DNA from: Gemmatimonadota bacterium
GTDB taxonomy: Bacteria; Gemmatimonadota; Gemmatimonadetes; Longimicrobiales; Gaopeijiaceae
Direction: 5' to 3'
Assembly (NCBI GenBank): GCA_030827315.1
Contig: JAURER010000002.1
Coordinates: forward strand, 1 to 64,000
Length of the DNA stretch: 64,000 nt
Positions 27,881 through 38,489 of this stretch are shown piece by piece. Position numbers and translations under genes: made by a program. The notes beneath the pieces were generated by a model. It searched no databases and was not told the DNA's origin. It saw only the letters and a list, made by a program, of their open reading frames with translations. Positions within the stretch are counted from its first letter, which is position 1. Each line of letters starts with the position of its first letter.

Positions 27881-28510
27881 ATGGCCATCTATCCGCCTTA
27901 CGTCATCGAGCGCACCAGCCGCGGCGAGCGCAGCTACGACATCTTCAGCCGGCTGTTGATGGATCGGATCGTCTTCCTCGGCGCTCCGATCGACGACAAC
28001 GTGGCGAACATCATCGTGGCGCAGCTCCTCTTCCTCGATGCCGAGGACCCGGAGCGCGACATCTTCATGTACATCAACTCACCGGGCGGGTCGGTCTATG
28101 CCGGCATGGCGATCTACGACACCATGCAGCATCTGCGCGCACCGGTCTCGACGTTCTGCGTCGGCATGGCCGCGTCGATGGGCGCCGTTCTGCTGACCGC
28201 AGGCGAGAAGGGGAAGCGCAACGCGCTGCCCAACTCGCGCATCATGATCCACCAGCCGTCCGGAGGATCGCACGGTACGGCGGCGGACATCGAGATCGCC
28301 GCGGCGGAAATCTTGTACATCCGGGAGCGACTCAACGGTATTATTGCCAAGCACACGGGACAGAGCGTGCAGCGGATCGCCGACGACGTCGATCGTGACC
28401 GGTTCATGAGCCCGGAAGCGGCCGTGGAGTACGGCCTGATCGACCGTGTGCTGGCAGGACCGGTATCCCAGACCGCAGGCAGGCCGGCTGATTCGGATCA
28501 CGCCGAGTAG
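27881..28510 (+). CDS. clpP: ATP-dependent Clp protease proteolytic subunit
   Basis: Tetradecameric serine protease. The 209-residue protein has the triad S99 (GMAASMGA), H124 (MIHQPSGG) and D173 ([13 protein letters not shown]), and YINSPGGSV forming the oxyanion region. The AAGGA ribosome site supports the ATG. It is 20 bases after tig and 21 bases before clpX, whose product feeds it unfolded substrates. Confidence 0.98.
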   Translation: MAIYPPYVIERTSRGERSYDIFSRLLMDRIVFLGAPIDDNVANIIVAQLLFLDAEDPERDIFMYINSPGGSVYAGMAIYDTMQHLRAPVSTFCVGMAASMGAVLLTAGEKGKRNALPNSRIMIHQPSGGSHGTAADIEIAAAEILYIRERLNGIIAKHTGQSVQRIADDVDRDRFMSPEAAVEYGLIDRVLAGPVSQTAGRPADSDHAE

Positions 28511-28531
28511 CTCCGGAACCAGGAGTCGGAC

Positions 28532-29779
28532 ATGACGGACAAGCACCTCCGCTGCAGCTTCTGCGGAAAGTCCAAGGAAAGCGTCAAGAAGTTCATTTCC
28601 GGACCGAACGTGTTCATCTGCAACGAGTGCATCTCGCTGTGTAACGAGATCCTCGCCGAGGAGGAGGAGCGCGAAGCTCAGGGCCAGACGGTCCCCAGTC
28701 CCCGGCCCGAAGAGATCAAGGCCACGCTCGACCAGTATGTGATCGGTCAGGAAGCCGCCAAGAAGGCGCTCGCCGTCTCCGTCTACAACCATTACAAGCG
28801 GGTGGCTCACCACGGCGTGCTCGACGATGTCGAGCTCGACAAGGCGAACATCCTGCTGATCGGTCCGACGGGCGTCGGAAAGACGCTCCTCGCCCAGACG
28901 CTCGCGCGCACGCTCCACGTGCCCTTCACCATCGCGGATGCGACGACGCTCACCGAGGCCGGCTACGTCGGTGAGGACGTCGAGAATATCCTCGTGCGGC
29001 TTCTCCAGGCCGCGGATTTCAACGTCGCGGAGTGCGAGCGCGGCATCGTCTACATCGACGAGATGGACAAGATCGCTCGCAAGTCCGAGAACCCGTCGAT
29101 CACGCGCGATGTGTCAGGGGAAGGCGTGCAGCAGGCTCTTCTCAAGATTCTCGAAGGAACCATCGCGAGCGTTCCGCCCCAGGGCGGCCGCAAGCATCCG
29201 CAGCAGGAATACATCCAGATCAACACCCGGAACATCCTCTTCATCTGCGGCGGCGCGTTCGACGGCATGGAGCAGATCATCGAGGCCCGTCTCGGCAAGA
29301 AGGCCATCGGATTCGGCGGCGGGGACCCGGACGTCGCCCGCGACGTCCGGGACGCCGAGGGCGGGCTGATGCAGTTCGTCGAACCGGAGGATCTGCAGCG
29401 CTTCGGTCTCATCCCCGAACTCGTAGGCCGACTGCCGGTTACGGTGCACCTCGACGACCTCGATGAGGCGGCGCTCATCCGAATTCTCCGGGAACCCAAG
29501 AACGCGCTCGTGAAGCAGTACGAGAAGATGTTCGAGCTCGAGGGGATCGGCCTGACCTTCGATCCGGAGGCCATTCTCTCGATCGCGCGAAAGGCGCTGG
29601 ACCGCAACACCGGTGCGCGCGGACTGCGTTCGATCATCGAGACCGCAATGCGCGACATCATGTTCGAGATCCCGTCGCGCAACGACGTTCGGGAAGTCGT
29701 CGTGACCCGTGAGTGCATCGAGGACGGCCTTCCCCCGCTTCTGGTTCTGCAGGGTGCCGAACGGGCGATGGAGGCGTAG
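28532..29779 (+). CDS. clpX: ATP-dependent Clp protease unfoldase ClpX
   Basis: AAA+ ring that recognises and unfolds substrates for ClpP. The 415-residue protein begins with the four-Cys zinc-binding domain (CSFCGKS, then CNECISLC), then Walker A GPTGVGKT, pore loop GYVGED, Walker [12 protein letters not shown] and the sensor regions. The IGFGG loop that docks into ClpP is visible as IGFGGG. AGGAG precedes the ATG. Confidence 0.98.
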   Translation: MTDKHLRCSFCGKSKESVKKFISGPNVFICNECISLCNEILAEEEEREAQGQTVPSPRPEEIKATLDQYVIGQEAAKKALAVSVYNHYKRVAHHGVLDDVELDKANILLIGPTGVGKTLLAQTLARTLHVPFTIADATTLTEAGYVGEDVENILVRLLQAADFNVAECERGIVYIDEMDKIARKSENPSITRDVSGEGVQQALLKILEGTIASVPPQGGRKHPQQEYIQINTRNILFICGGAFDGMEQIIEARLGKKAIGFGGGDPDVARDVRDAEGGLMQFVEPEDLQRFGLIPELVGRLPVTVHLDDLDEAALIRILREPKNALVKQYEKMFELEGIGLTFDPEAILSIARKALDRNTGARGLRSIIETAMRDIMFEIPSRNDVREVVVTRECIEDGLPPLLVLQGAERAMEA

Positions 29780-29812
29780 CCCGCCCTGCTTTCCTGTCGC
29801 CTGGACGACAAA

Positions 29813-29845
29813 AAGGTCCGCGGCGACCCGATCGCCGCGGGCCTT
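29813..29845 (+). terminator. Terminator-like hairpin between clpX and lon
   Basis: Arms at 29813-29826 and 29832-29845 pair over 14 positions with one mismatch, around a five-base loop. The downstream bases CCCTGTT are only weakly T-rich. It sits 33 bases after the clpX stop in the 158-base gap, so lon may have its own promoter or be read through. Confidence 0.5.
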
Positions 29846-29937
29846 CCCTGTTCCGGTCGCCCCGCACTCGGTACGATACCCGGTCCTTTCGAACCGGACG
29901 CCGGACCCGAAGCGCCGGCGCTCGCCACCGCCGAGCC

Positions 29938-32352
29938 ATGACCACCCTCACACGGGCTGAAGACACGGTCGAAGTCCCCGACCGCCTCCCGGTCGTCGCA
30001 CTGCGGGATCTGGTGTTCTTTCCGTATATCGTGCTGCCCATTCTCATCGGGCGGCATCGATCCGTGGCGGCGCTGGAGGAGGCCCGCAGCTCGAACGACC
30101 TCGTCCTGCTGGTCGCTCAGAAAGACCCGGGGGTGGACGACCCGGGCGCAACGGACCTCTTCCGGGTCGGGACGATCGCACGTGTCGTCCAGGTCTCGCG
30201 GCTTCCTGATGGCACCTCGCGGGTCGTGCTCGAGGGTCTCGGACGAGGCCGTATCCGGCGCCTGACCACGACCACGGAGGCGCTGCGCGCGACCATCGAC
30301 CTGTACGTGGACCGCGAAGTCGAGGAGGAGGGAGCTTCCTCCCCAGAGCTCGCGGCCGCGTGCGACGGCGTCCGGCGCCACTACGCCGAGTACGCGCGGC
30401 TTCACGAGCGCATTCCCGACGAGATCTCCGGGATCCTTTCCGCGGACGGCGACCGGGTGCGTTTTGCGCACCTCGTGGCCGGCCACATCATTCTGCCAGC
30501 TCTCGAGAAGCAGGAGGTGCTCGAGGCGTCGGGTGCGGCGGCGCAGCTCGAGCTCCTTCGCGAGATCCTCGTGCGTGAGATCGAGATCCTCCGTATCGAG
30601 CGGAAGCTCGACCGGCAGATCCAGCTCCAGCTCGGCGGCAAGGACAGCCCGCTGGATCTGCGACCGACGGCGCGCTTGGAACTGGAGGGCCGGCAGTCCC
30701 GCGAAGACGCTGACGAGTGGGAGGAGCTCGCGGAGCAGATCCGGCGGGTCGACCTACCCGCGTACGCGCGGGCCAAGGCCGAGAAGGAGCTCGCGAGGCT
30801 CCGGAAGTTGAATCCGGTGGCACCGGAGGCGGCCGTCATCCGGACCCATCTCGACTGGCTCGTCTCGCTGCCCTGGTCGGCACGGTCGAAGGACAACATG
30901 GACGTCGCCCACGCCAAGCAGGTCCTCGAGGACGAGCACTTCGGGCTCCAGGACGTGAAGGAGCGCGTCCTGGACCACGTGGCGGTGCTCTCACTCGTGG
31001 GCGAGATGACCGGCCCCATCCTCTGCCTGGTCGGGCCTCCCGGGGTCGGCAAGACCTCTCTGGGTCGGAGCATCGCGAACGCACTCGACCGCGAGTTCGT
31101 ACGGGTGAGCCTCGGTGGGGTCCGCGACGAGGCGGAAATCCGGGGACATCGGCGGACCTACGTCGGCGCGCTTCCCGGTCGGGTGATCCAGGGCATGCGG
31201 CGCAGCGGGACGCGCAACCCGGTCTTCCTGCTCGACGAGATCGACAAGCTGGCCCGGGACTTCCACGGAGACCCCGGCGCCGCGCTCCTCGAGGTCCTCG
31301 ACCCCGAACAGAATCGGTCGTTCACCGACCATTACCTGGAACTCGAGTACGATCTGTCCGACGTCCTCTTCGTGGCGACCGCCAACACCCTTCAGGACGT
31401 CCCGGAAGCGCTGCGGGACCGGATGGAGGTCATCGCGCTCTCGGGGTACCTCGACACGGAGAAGCGCGAGATCGCGCACCGCTTCCTCTGGCCGCGGCAG
31501 CTCGAGCAGCACGGGATCCCCGCGGAGTCGATCGTGCTGTCACCCGACGCGATCCACGAGGTGATCGAGCGATACACCCGGGAGGCGGGCGTGCGCGAGC
31601 TCAACCGCCGTCTGTCCCGGATCGCCCGGAAGCTGGCGCGGCGCGTCGCCGACGGTGTGGAGGTCGCGACCGTCGTCGACGTCGACATGCTCAAGGACCT
31701 TCTCGGCCCGACGAGCTACCAACCGCCCGAGCGGGACCAGGACATCGACCGCATCGGCATCGCGAACGGTCTGGCATGGACGGCCGCGGGGGGCGAGGTC
31801 ATGGACGTCGAGGTCGCGATCGTGCCCGGACAGGGCAATCTGCGCCTGACCGGGACCCTCGGGGACGTGATGAAGGAATCCGCTCAGGCGGCCGTCACGT
31901 ACGCGCGGTCCCGTTCACGCTTCCTCGGGCTCGACGCGCTGTTTCACGAGAAGATCGACGTGCACATCCACATCCCCGAAGGCGCGACGCCGAAGGACGG
32001 CCCGTCGGCGGGGATCACCATCGCGACGGCCCTGATTTCGGCGCTCACCGACACCCCGACGCGCAGCGACGTCGCCATGACGGGGGAGATTACCCTGCGG
32101 GGCCGGGTCATCGCCGTGGGAGGCGTGAAGGAGAAGGCTGTCGCCGCGCTTCGAAGCGGGATGGCGAGAGTGGTCCTTCCCGCGGCCAACGTCAACGATC
32201 TCGACACACTGCCCGACGAGGTTCGCGAGCACCTCAGCTTCGACCTGGTCCGCACGATGGACGAGGTGATGGACGCCGTATTCACGCGTCGGCCGTCCTC
32301 CATGCGCGCGCCCGCGGAGCCGGAGGTGGGGATGCCGCTGCCCCACGGATGA
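29938..32352 (+). CDS. lon: ATP-dependent protease Lon
   Basis: Hexameric AAA+ protease for misfolded and regulatory proteins. The 804-residue protein has the LON substrate domain (about 18-215), Walker A GPPGVGKT, and the catalytic Ser-Lys dyad S690 (KDGPSAGITIA) and K733 (GVKEKAVAALRSG), spaced 43 residues as in E. coli Lon. I start at the ATG at 29938; an open reading upstream crosses the clpX terminator hairpin and has no similarity. The stop overlaps engB by four bases. Confidence 0.97.
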   Translation: MTTLTRAEDTVEVPDRLPVVALRDLVFFPYIVLPILIGRHRSVAALEEARSSNDLVLLVAQKDPGVDDPGATDLFRVGTIARVVQVSRLPDGTSRVVLEGLGRGRIRRLTTTTEALRATIDLYVDREVEEEGASSPELAAACDGVRRHYAEYARLHERIPDEISGILSADGDRVRFAHLVAGHIILPALEKQEVLEASGAAAQLELLREILVREIEILRIERKLDRQIQLQLGGKDSPLDLRPTARLELEGRQSREDADEWEELAEQIRRVDLPAYARAKAEKELARLRKLNPVAPEAAVIRTHLDWLVSLPWSARSKDNMDVAHAKQVLEDEHFGLQDVKERVLDHVAVLSLVGEMTGPILCLVGPPGVGKTSLGRSIANALDREFVRVSLGGVRDEAEIRGHRRTYVGALPGRVIQGMRRSGTRNPVFLLDEIDKLARDFHGDPGAALLEVLDPEQNRSFTDHYLELEYDLSDVLFVATANTLQDVPEALRDRMEVIALSGYLDTEKREIAHRFLWPRQLEQHGIPAESIVLSPDAIHEVIERYTREAGVRELNRRLSRIARKLARRVADGVEVATVVDVDMLKDLLGPTSYQPPERDQDIDRIGIANGLAWTAAGGEVMDVEVAIVPGQGNLRLTGTLGDVMKESAQAAVTYARSRSRFLGLDALFHEKIDVHIHIPEGATPKDGPSAGITIATALISALTDTPTRSDVAMTGEITLRGRVIAVGGVKEKAVAALRSGMARVVLPAANVNDLDTLPDEVREHLSFDLVRTMDEVMDAVFTRRPSSMRAPAEPEVGMPLPHG

Positions 32353-33023
32353 AGATCCGGACCGTCGAGTACGCGGGAACGATCGCCCAGCGGGGCGGTG
32401 CCGCGCCGGGGACGCTTCCCCAGGTCGCGTTCTCGGGCCGATCCAACGTGGGAAAGTCGTCGCTGATCAACACCCTGCTTCGGCGAACCCGGTCGAAGAT
32501 CGCACACGTGTCGGCGAGGCCTGGCAAGACGCAGGCGCTCAACTTCTACCGGGTCAACGACGAATTCTTCCTTGTGGATCTTCCGGGATACGGGTACGCG
32601 CGCGTGCCCGACGCCATTCGTGCGACCTGGGCTGATCTCATCGACTGGTACCTCGGCGAGTCGGGGGACGTGCGGGCCGTCGTACACCTGGTCGACGCCC
32701 GTCACCGTCCCACGCAGCACGACCTTCGCATGGTCGCCTACCTGGCCGAGCTCCGGCTGCCCACGATGGTGGTCCTCACCAAGATCGACAAGCTCAAACG
32801 TGCCGAGCGGGCGAAATCCATTCGGCGCGCGATCGAGACGCTCGAAATCGACGAATCTCAGATCCTCCCCTTTTCGTCCGCGACCGGAGAGGGACGCAGC
32901 GAACTGCTGCAGGCGCTGGACGACATCGTGCACGGCGGGCGGGCGCCCGACGCTGAAGCCGCTGAGCAGACCGAATCCGGAAACGCCACGGCCAGCGGAG
33001 TCACATCGAGGGACGGGCCGTGA
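32349..33023 (+). CDS. engB: Ribosome-biogenesis GTPase EngB (YihA/YsxC)
   Basis: Small GTPase needed for large-subunit assembly and linked to cell division. The 224-residue protein shows G1 GRSNVGKSS, G2 region RPGKTQALNFY, G3 DLPGYGYA, G4 TKIDKL and G5 SSATGEG. A 25-residue polar C-terminal tail is extra. The lon-engB pair is common in bacteria. It overlaps both lon and the following lipoprotein gene by four bases. Confidence 0.96.
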   Translation: MKIRTVEYAGTIAQRGGAAPGTLPQVAFSGRSNVGKSSLINTLLRRTRSKIAHVSARPGKTQALNFYRVNDEFFLVDLPGYGYARVPDAIRATWADLIDWYLGESGDVRAVVHLVDARHRPTQHDLRMVAYLAELRLPTMVVLTKIDKLKRAERAKSIRRAIETLEIDESQILPFSSATGEGRSELLQALDDIVHGGRAPDAEAAEQTESGNATASGVTSRDGP

Positions 33024-33616
33024 GGCGCCGCACGACCGCAGGACTGCTCCCCCTGCTCTTCGCCGCATGCACGATCGCCCCGGCAGCGGAGCCGGCGGGG
33101 CCTTCGACGGGTGCCGGCCTCCTTCCGCCGCCGGGCTTCGGCACGCTGCTCCAGGACGACATCACGATGCGACTCCTGAGTCGCGAGCTCGAGATCGCCG
33201 TCACGCCGCTCGACGAGTCCGTCACGCGAGCGACCGCACCCGACACGTACCGGCGCCTCGCCGCGCTCGCCGGCAGGCACCGCGCCACGGCGCCGCGGGG
33301 TAGTCACCTCTTCCTCGTATCCTTCTTTTCCGACCAGCCCGGTGTCCGCTTCGAGCCTGAGGAAGTCCAGCTGATCTCGCGCGGTCTCCGGATGCGCCCG
33401 CTGGCGGTCCTGCCGGTCACCCCGACGTGGGGACAGCGAAGGGTCCAGCAGCGGCAGGCGGAAATGGCGGTGTACGCCTTCCCAGGGGAAATCGACCTCG
33501 AGTCGGACCTCCTGCTGGCCTACGAGCTCGAAGAGACGGCGAGCTGGATGCAGATCCTGCCCCGCATCCAGGCCGAGCGGGCCCGCGCCCGGGCCCGGGC
33601 CGGCGTGGGAGGCTGA
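33020..33616 (+). CDS. Predicted lipoprotein of unknown function
   Basis: 198-residue protein with a basic start (MRRRTTAG), a hydrophobic stretch and a lipobox LFAAC that puts the lipidated Cys at residue 17. The mature part is mostly alpha/beta with no repeats; RGSHLFLVSFFSDQPGVRFEPEE is its most distinctive segment, and a long charged helix closes the protein. I do not recognise the family. The GTG start overlaps the engB stop by four bases. The convergent NtrC gene ends 13 bases downstream. Confidence 0.7.
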   Translation: MRRRTTAGLLPLLFAACTIAPAAEPAGPSTGAGLLPPPGFGTLLQDDITMRLLSRELEIAVTPLDESVTRATAPDTYRRLAALAGRHRATAPRGSHLFLVSFFSDQPGVRFEPEEVQLISRGLRMRPLAVLPVTPTWGQRRVQQRQAEMAVYAFPGEIDLESDLLLAYELEETASWMQILPRIQAERARARARAGVGG

Positions 33617-33629
33617 GCCGCGACGGCCG

Positions 33630-35222
33630 TCAGCCGTCCAGCCCGTACTTCGCGATCTTCCTGTAGAGGGTGCGCTCCCCGATGCCGAGGAGCTCCGCTG
33701 CCTTTCGACGGTTCCCCTGGACTTCCTCCAGGGCGGCGACAATCGCCTCGCGCTCCATCTCCTCGATCGTCATCCCGGGGCGGAACACGACGATGGACTC
33801 CGTGACCTCGGGCTCGCGGCCGACCTCAATGTGCGCGGCACCTGGCGTGTAGGGCGCGATCTCGATCCCTGCGCGACTCTGCACGGCGAAGCCGTCATCG
33901 TCGTCGGGACCGGCCACGCGCCCGAGGATGGCGCCCCCGCCGAATGGCACCGCCATACCGCTCCGGTACGCTTCGAATTCCCGGCGCAGGTCGTCCATGT
34001 CGACCCGAAGGTCCACCAGCGTACGGAACACGAACTCGAGTTCCGGGCGAAGGCCCGCCACGCCCGAGTCCGACGAAGCCCGCGGAATCAGCGCGGGCAG
34101 GAGCGACTCTCCCCGGCCCCTGCGCACGTCGTCGGGGATGTCCTCGGGGCGGATGGCACTCCCGTGGGCCAGCACGACCATGGACTCCACCAGGTTGCGA
34201 AGCTCACGGATGTTGCCCGGCCAGCTGTACTCGATGAGGAGGTCCATCGCCTCCGGCGAGATGCCCGGGAAGGTCCGGTCGTTCCGGTCCGAGACGTCCT
34301 TGACGAACGTCTCGACGAGAAGCGGGATGTCTGCTCGTCGCTCGCGGAGCGGCGGAAGCTCGATACTGAGCACGTTGAGGCGAAAGTAGAGATCCCGCCT
34401 GAACTCACCGATGGCGACGAGCTGCCGGAGTTCCTGGTTCGTCGCTGCCACGATGCGCACGTCGATCCGGATCGATTTCTCACCGCCGACGCGATGAAAC
34501 TCCCGCTGCTCGAGCACGCGCAGCAGCTTGGTCTGCGTGGCGAGCGGCATCTCCCCGATCTCGTCGAGGAAGATCGTCCCCCCGTCTGCGAGTTCGAACA
34601 GCCCGCGACGGGCGTCGATCGCCCCGGTGAAGGCCCCTTTTTCGTGGCCGAACAGCTCGGACTCGAGGAGGCTGTCGGACAGCGCGGCCACGTTCACCGC
34701 GATGAAGGGCTTGTGCCGCCGGGGCGAGAGCGCGTGGATCCCTCTCGCGACGAGTTCCTTGCCCGTCCCCGATTCGCCCGTGACCAGCACGGTGGATGCA
34801 ACGGGCGCGATCTGCACGACACGCTCGAGTACCTGACGCATCGCGTCGGTCTGACCGACGATGCCGGTGATCGAGCGCAGTCGCATTCGCTCGATGGTGC
34901 GGCTCGCGACGAGCACGATGTCCTCGACCTCCGCCCGGGGTCCGAAGACCTCCTCGAAGCGCGAATGGGCCACCCTGCCCGCACCGCCCTCGTCCTCGAT
35001 GCCGAAGACAGGGACCTTGAGGACGTTGAAGGCCTGTCGGGCGAGCGCGCCGCCGTCGTCCTCGAGGCCGCCGGTGAGGACGAGGATGGTCGGGCGCTCC
35101 TCGGCGGTGAGCCGCTCGCCTGGGGTCACCAGGTCCGTCTCGTATCCGGCCGAATCGAAGCGCTTGCGAAGGGCGCCGGCCCGGGGCAGGTCGTGCGTCG
35201 AGATGAGCACACGCCCGATCAT
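33630..35222 (-). CDS. Sigma-54 activator (NtrC family) with a degenerate receiver
   Basis: 530-residue bacterial enhancer-binding protein. Residues 1-110 have receiver-like size and pattern, but the acidic pair and the phosphorylatable Asp are missing (the expected strand reads TILVLTGG). The AAA+ domain is intact: GESGTGKE Walker A, GAFTGA loop that contacts sigma-54, FLDEIGEM Walker B and the RELRN sensor II region. A linker of about 90 residues is followed by a Fis-type helix-turn-helix ([23 protein letters not shown]). It probably responds to something other than phosphorylation. It overlaps mogA by four bases. Confidence 0.92.
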   Translation of the reverse strand: MIGRVLISTHDLPRAGALRKRFDSAGYETDLVTPGERLTAEERPTILVLTGGLEDDGGALARQAFNVLKVPVFGIEDEGGAGRVAHSRFEEVFGPRAEVEDIVLVASRTIERMRLRSITGIVGQTDAMRQVLERVVQIAPVASTVLVTGESGTGKELVARGIHALSPRRHKPFIAVNVAALSDSLLESELFGHEKGAFTGAIDARRGLFELADGGTIFLDEIGEMPLATQTKLLRVLEQREFHRVGGEKSIRIDVRIVAATNQELRQLVAIGEFRRDLYFRLNVLSIELPPLRERRADIPLLVETFVKDVSDRNDRTFPGISPEAMDLLIEYSWPGNIRELRNLVESMVVLAHGSAIRPEDIPDDVRRGRGESLLPALIPRASSDSGVAGLRPELEFVFRTLVDLRVDMDDLRREFEAYRSGMAVPFGGGAILGRVAGPDDDDGFAVQSRAGIEIAPYTPGAAHIEVGREPEVTESIVVFRPGMTIEEMEREAIVAALEEVQGNRRKAAELLGIGERTLYRKIAKYGLDG

Positions 35223-35794
35223 GCGTCACCTCCCCGCCGAGTTCCGGTCGCGCGCGTCAGCGACGCGCTGCCCACCGCCGGCTTTGCGGTGTCGGGGGGC
35301 GCGTGGGGCGCGGGGCGATCGGCCAGCAGCGCGAGCGCGTGCCCCAGCACGGGCTCGAGCACGGCGAGCCCGTCGGCGACGCCGTTCGGGCTTCCCGGCA
35401 GATTCACGATGAGCGTACGCCCGCGAACCCCCACGATGCCTCGGGAGAGGACGGAATAGGGCGTCGCCGCGAGGCCACGGCGCCGGATCTCCTCCGCGAG
35501 GCCCGGCACGTCCCGATCGATCACCGCGCGCGTGGCCTCGGGCGTCACGTCCCTCGGCGCCATGCCGGTGCCCCCGGTGGTGAGCAGGAGCGAGACACCC
35601 CGGTCAGCCCAACGGACGAGCGCCCTCACGATCTCGCTGATCTCGTCCGGCACGACGCCTCGCTCCACCACCTGGTAGCCCTGCTCCGCACACCAGGACA
35701 CGATGCGCGCGCCGCTCACGTCCTCCTGCTCCCCTCGGGAGCAGCGGTCACTCGCGGTCAGGACCGCGACGGTCACGGAAGCGTCGGCCGACAT
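35219..35794 (-). CDS. Molybdopterin adenylyltransferase / MoaB-MogA family
   Basis: Activates molybdopterin by adenylation before molybdate insertion. The 191-residue protein has TASDRCSRG near the start, [19 protein letters not shown] (nucleotide and phosphate loop) and [11 protein letters not shown], the three family signatures. A 35-residue Pro/Ala-rich tail is extra. MogA and MoaB cannot be separated by these motifs. It lies 3 bases after gcvT and overlaps the NtrC gene, with no other molybdenum cofactor gene nearby. Confidence 0.85.
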   Translation of the reverse strand: MSADASVTVAVLTASDRCSRGEQEDVSGARIVSWCAEQGYQVVERGVVPDEISEIVRALVRWADRGVSLLLTTGGTGMAPRDVTPEATRAVIDRDVPGLAEEIRRRGLAATPYSVLSRGIVGVRGRTLIVNLPGSPNGVADGLAVLEPVLGHALALLADRPAPHAPPDTAKPAVGSASLTRATGTRRGGDA

Positions 35795-35797
35795 CGG

Positions 35798-36907
35798 TCA
35801 GCGGCGTATGGAGCCCTCGGTATAGAAGGGCGGTCGCTGAACGACCGCCTCCACGAGGCGCCCCCGCGCGTCGACCTGGACTACGGTGTCCGCGGCGGAT
35901 CGCTCCGCCGGCACATAGGCGAGCGCCACCCCGTAGCCGAGCGTCGGACTCACCGTCCCGCTGGTGATCTTGCCCACGACCTCGCCCCCCGACACGACGT
36001 CATACCCGGGCCGCGGAAAACCCTTGTCCGTGAGCCGGAGGCCGACCAGTCGACGGCCCACGCCCGACTCCTTCTGGGCCGCCAGCGCCGCGCGGCCCAC
36101 GAAGTCACCCTTGTCGAGCTTCGTGACCCATCCGAGCCCGGACTCGAGCGTGGTGTGCTCCTCGTCGAGATCGTTGCCGTAGAGCGCATACCCGACCTCG
36201 AGCCGCAGAGAATCCCGCGCTCCGAGCCCGGCCGGGATCAGGCCCGCACCAGTGCCCGCCTCGAGGAGCGCCCGCCAGAGGTCGACGGCCCGGTCGGCAG
36301 GGACGTACAGCTCGAAGCCGTCCTCGCCCGTGTAGCCGGTGCCGCTGATCACGGCCGGCACCCCCGCGACCTCACCTTCGAGGAAGCGGTAGTACTTCAC
36401 GTCGTCGACGTCGAGGCTCGCGAGGGGACGCAGCACTTCGCGCGCCTTCGGCCCCTGGAGGGCCAGGAGTGCCGTGCGGTCCGACACGTCTTCGACTTCC
36501 ACGTCGAAGGCGGCAGCGTGCTTCGTGACCCAGGCCCAGTCCTTGGCGAGGTTCGCCGCGTTCACGACGAGCATGAAATGATCGGGAAAGCGGTAGATGA
36601 TCAGGTCGTCGATGACACAACCGGTCTCCAGGCACATCGCCGAGTATTGCGCCTGCCCGACCTCGATCCTGGAGGCATCGTTCACCGAGATCCTCTGGAT
36701 CAGATCGAGCGCGCCGGGTCCCCGCACGATGAACTCCCCCATGTGGGAGACGTCGAAGAGCCCGCACGCCTCCCGGACCGCCCGGTGCTCGGTGGTGATG
36801 CCGGTCGGGTACTGTACCGGCATCGAATAGCCGGCGAAGGGCACCATCTTGCCTCCGAGGGCGACGTGCTCGTCGTTGAGCGGGGTGTGCTTCAGGCCGT
36901 CGGTCAT
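35798..36907 (-). CDS. gcvT: Aminomethyltransferase (glycine cleavage T protein)
   Basis: Transfers the methylene group from the H-protein-bound intermediate to tetrahydrofolate, releasing ammonia. The 369-residue protein starts with a LKHTPLNDEHVALGGKMVPFAGYSMP-like block, has DVSHMGEF, the INDAS-type region NDASRIEVGQAQYS, GYTGEDGFE and LGARDSLRLEVGYALYG. Length matches the T protein and not the longer dehydrogenase relatives. gcvH and gcvP are not in the window. About 100 bases separate it from hslU, with nothing recognised there. Confidence 0.95.
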   Translation of the reverse strand: MTDGLKHTPLNDEHVALGGKMVPFAGYSMPVQYPTGITTEHRAVREACGLFDVSHMGEFIVRGPGALDLIQRISVNDASRIEVGQAQYSAMCLETGCVIDDLIIYRFPDHFMLVVNAANLAKDWAWVTKHAAAFDVEVEDVSDRTALLALQGPKAREVLRPLASLDVDDVKYYRFLEGEVAGVPAVISGTGYTGEDGFELYVPADRAVDLWRALLEAGTGAGLIPAGLGARDSLRLEVGYALYGNDLDEEHTTLESGLGWVTKLDKGDFVGRAALAAQKESGVGRRLVGLRLTDKGFPRPGYDVVSGGEVVGKITSGTVSPTLGYGVALAYVPAERSAADTVVQVDARGRLVEAVVQRPPFYTEGSIRR

Positions 36908-37010
36908 GCGGCGCTCCGTTCGTTCGTGGGAGGTTCGGTTTCAGCTGGCCACTGCGGCACCCCATCACGCCCCGGAGACGAGATCGGCCGGCCGCGGTCG
37001 TGAGGTGCCG

Positions 37011-38489
37011 TCAGAGGATGTAGCGGCTCAGGTCCTCGTCCTGCGCGACCTTCTCGAGCCGTCCCACCACGAAGTCGCGGTCTACGACCACGGCCTGGCT
37101 GGCGGCCTCGGGCAGGTCGAACATGATCTCCTCGAGAAGTGTCGTCATGACCGTCTGCAGCCGGCGCGCACCGATGTTCTCCATGCGGTCGTTCAGCTGC
37201 ATCGCGATCCGCGCGATCTCCTCGATGCCGTCGTCAGTGAAGGAAATCGAACCGCCCTCCGTCTCGATCAGTGCACGGTACTGTTCGAGCAGGGCGTTCT
37301 TCGGCTCCCTGAGGATCCGCACGAACTCCTCGCGGCCGAGGTTCTGCAGCTCCACCCGGATAGGGAAGCGGCCCTGGAGCTCGGGGATCAGGTCCGACGG
37401 CTTCGCGACATGAAATGCGCCCGCCGCGATGAAGAGGATGTGGTCGGTGCGCACGAGGCCGTACTTCGTCGCGACCGTCGAGCCCTCCACGATCGGAAGG
37501 AGATCGCGTTGCACGCCCTCGCGGCTCACGTCCGGTCCGTGGCCGCCACGCTGGCCGGCCACCTTGTCGATCTCGTCGAGGAAGACGATCCCCATTTCCT
37601 CGGCGCGATACAGGGCCTCGTTCACCACCTCGTCCATGTCGACGAGCTTGTCGAGTTCGTCCTGCAGGAGGATGCGCCGTGCCTCGGAAACGGAGACGGT
37701 GCGCCGCTTCTTCTTCTTCGGCAGCATCTCCTGCAGCATCTCGGTGAAGTTGTAGTCCATACCTTCGTTGCCGCCCATCGGGATCATCATGCCGTCGATG
37801 GACGCCGACTGCGTGACCTCGATCTCGACCTCGCGCTCCTCGAGCTTTCCATCCTTGAGGAGCGCGCCGAGCTTTTCGCGCGTGCGGGCGCGGCGCTCCT
37901 TGACCGCCTCGCCATCCGCCGAGGCGACACCGTCCGGACCCGCGACGAAGATGCTGGGACCCTCCCTGGGCCTGGGCTCCGGCTCGGGGTTCGTGACCGG
38001 CAGCAGAAGGTCGAGAATCCGCTCGTGGACCCTGCCCTCGGCCAGATCCTGCACCTCGTACTCCCGGTCCGCACGCACCAGGTTGATCGAGATGTCGACG
38101 AGGTCGCGGATCATCGATTCCACGTCACGGCCGACATAGCCCACCTCGGTGAACTTCGACGCCTCGACCTTCAGGAAGGGGGCCCCCGCGAGGCGCGCGA
38201 GGCGACGCGCGATCTCGGTCTTGCCGACGCCGGTCGGGCCGATGAGGATGAGGTTGTTGGGCGCGATCTCCTGTCGCATCTCCTCCTCGACGCGCTGGCG
38301 GCGCCAACGATTCCGGAGCACGATCGCAACCGCCTTCTTCGCCTCGTCCTGCCCAACGATGTACTTGTCGAGCTCGGCGACGATCTGGCGGGGCGTGAGC
38401 TCGTCGAGCCACACCCCCTCGTCGTCGTCCTCACGCTTGGACTCGGGTGGTGCGTCCGCCGTGCGACTCAGTGCTTCCGAGGTCGTCAT
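37011..38489 (-). CDS. hslU: ATP-dependent protease ATPase subunit HslU
   Basis: AAA+ unfoldase of the HslUV (ClpYQ) protease. The 492-residue protein has [22 protein letters not shown], Walker A GPTGVGKT at 84-91, the GYVGRDVE pore loop, a long inserted I-domain (about 140-265), and Walker [12 protein letters not shown]. The final residues RYIL are the C-terminal tail that inserts into HslV. The N-terminal 28 residues are a poorly conserved acidic extension. It overlaps hslV by four bases. Confidence 0.97.
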   Translation of the reverse strand: MTTSEALSRTADAPPESKREDDDEGVWLDELTPRQIVAELDKYIVGQDEAKKAVAIVLRNRWRRQRVEEEMRQEIAPNNLILIGPTGVGKTEIARRLARLAGAPFLKVEASKFTEVGYVGRDVESMIRDLVDISINLVRADREYEVQDLAEGRVHERILDLLLPVTNPEPEPRPREGPSIFVAGPDGVASADGEAVKERRARTREKLGALLKDGKLEEREVEIEVTQSASIDGMMIPMGGNEGMDYNFTEMLQEMLPKKKKRRTVSVSEARRILLQDELDKLVDMDEVVNEALYRAEEMGIVFLDEIDKVAGQRGGHGPDVSREGVQRDLLPIVEGSTVATKYGLVRTDHILFIAAGAFHVAKPSDLIPELQGRFPIRVELQNLGREEFVRILREPKNALLEQYRALIETEGGSISFTDDGIEEIARIAMQLNDRMENIGARRLQTVMTTLLEEIMFDLPEAASQAVVVDRDFVVGRLEKVAQDEDLSRYIL

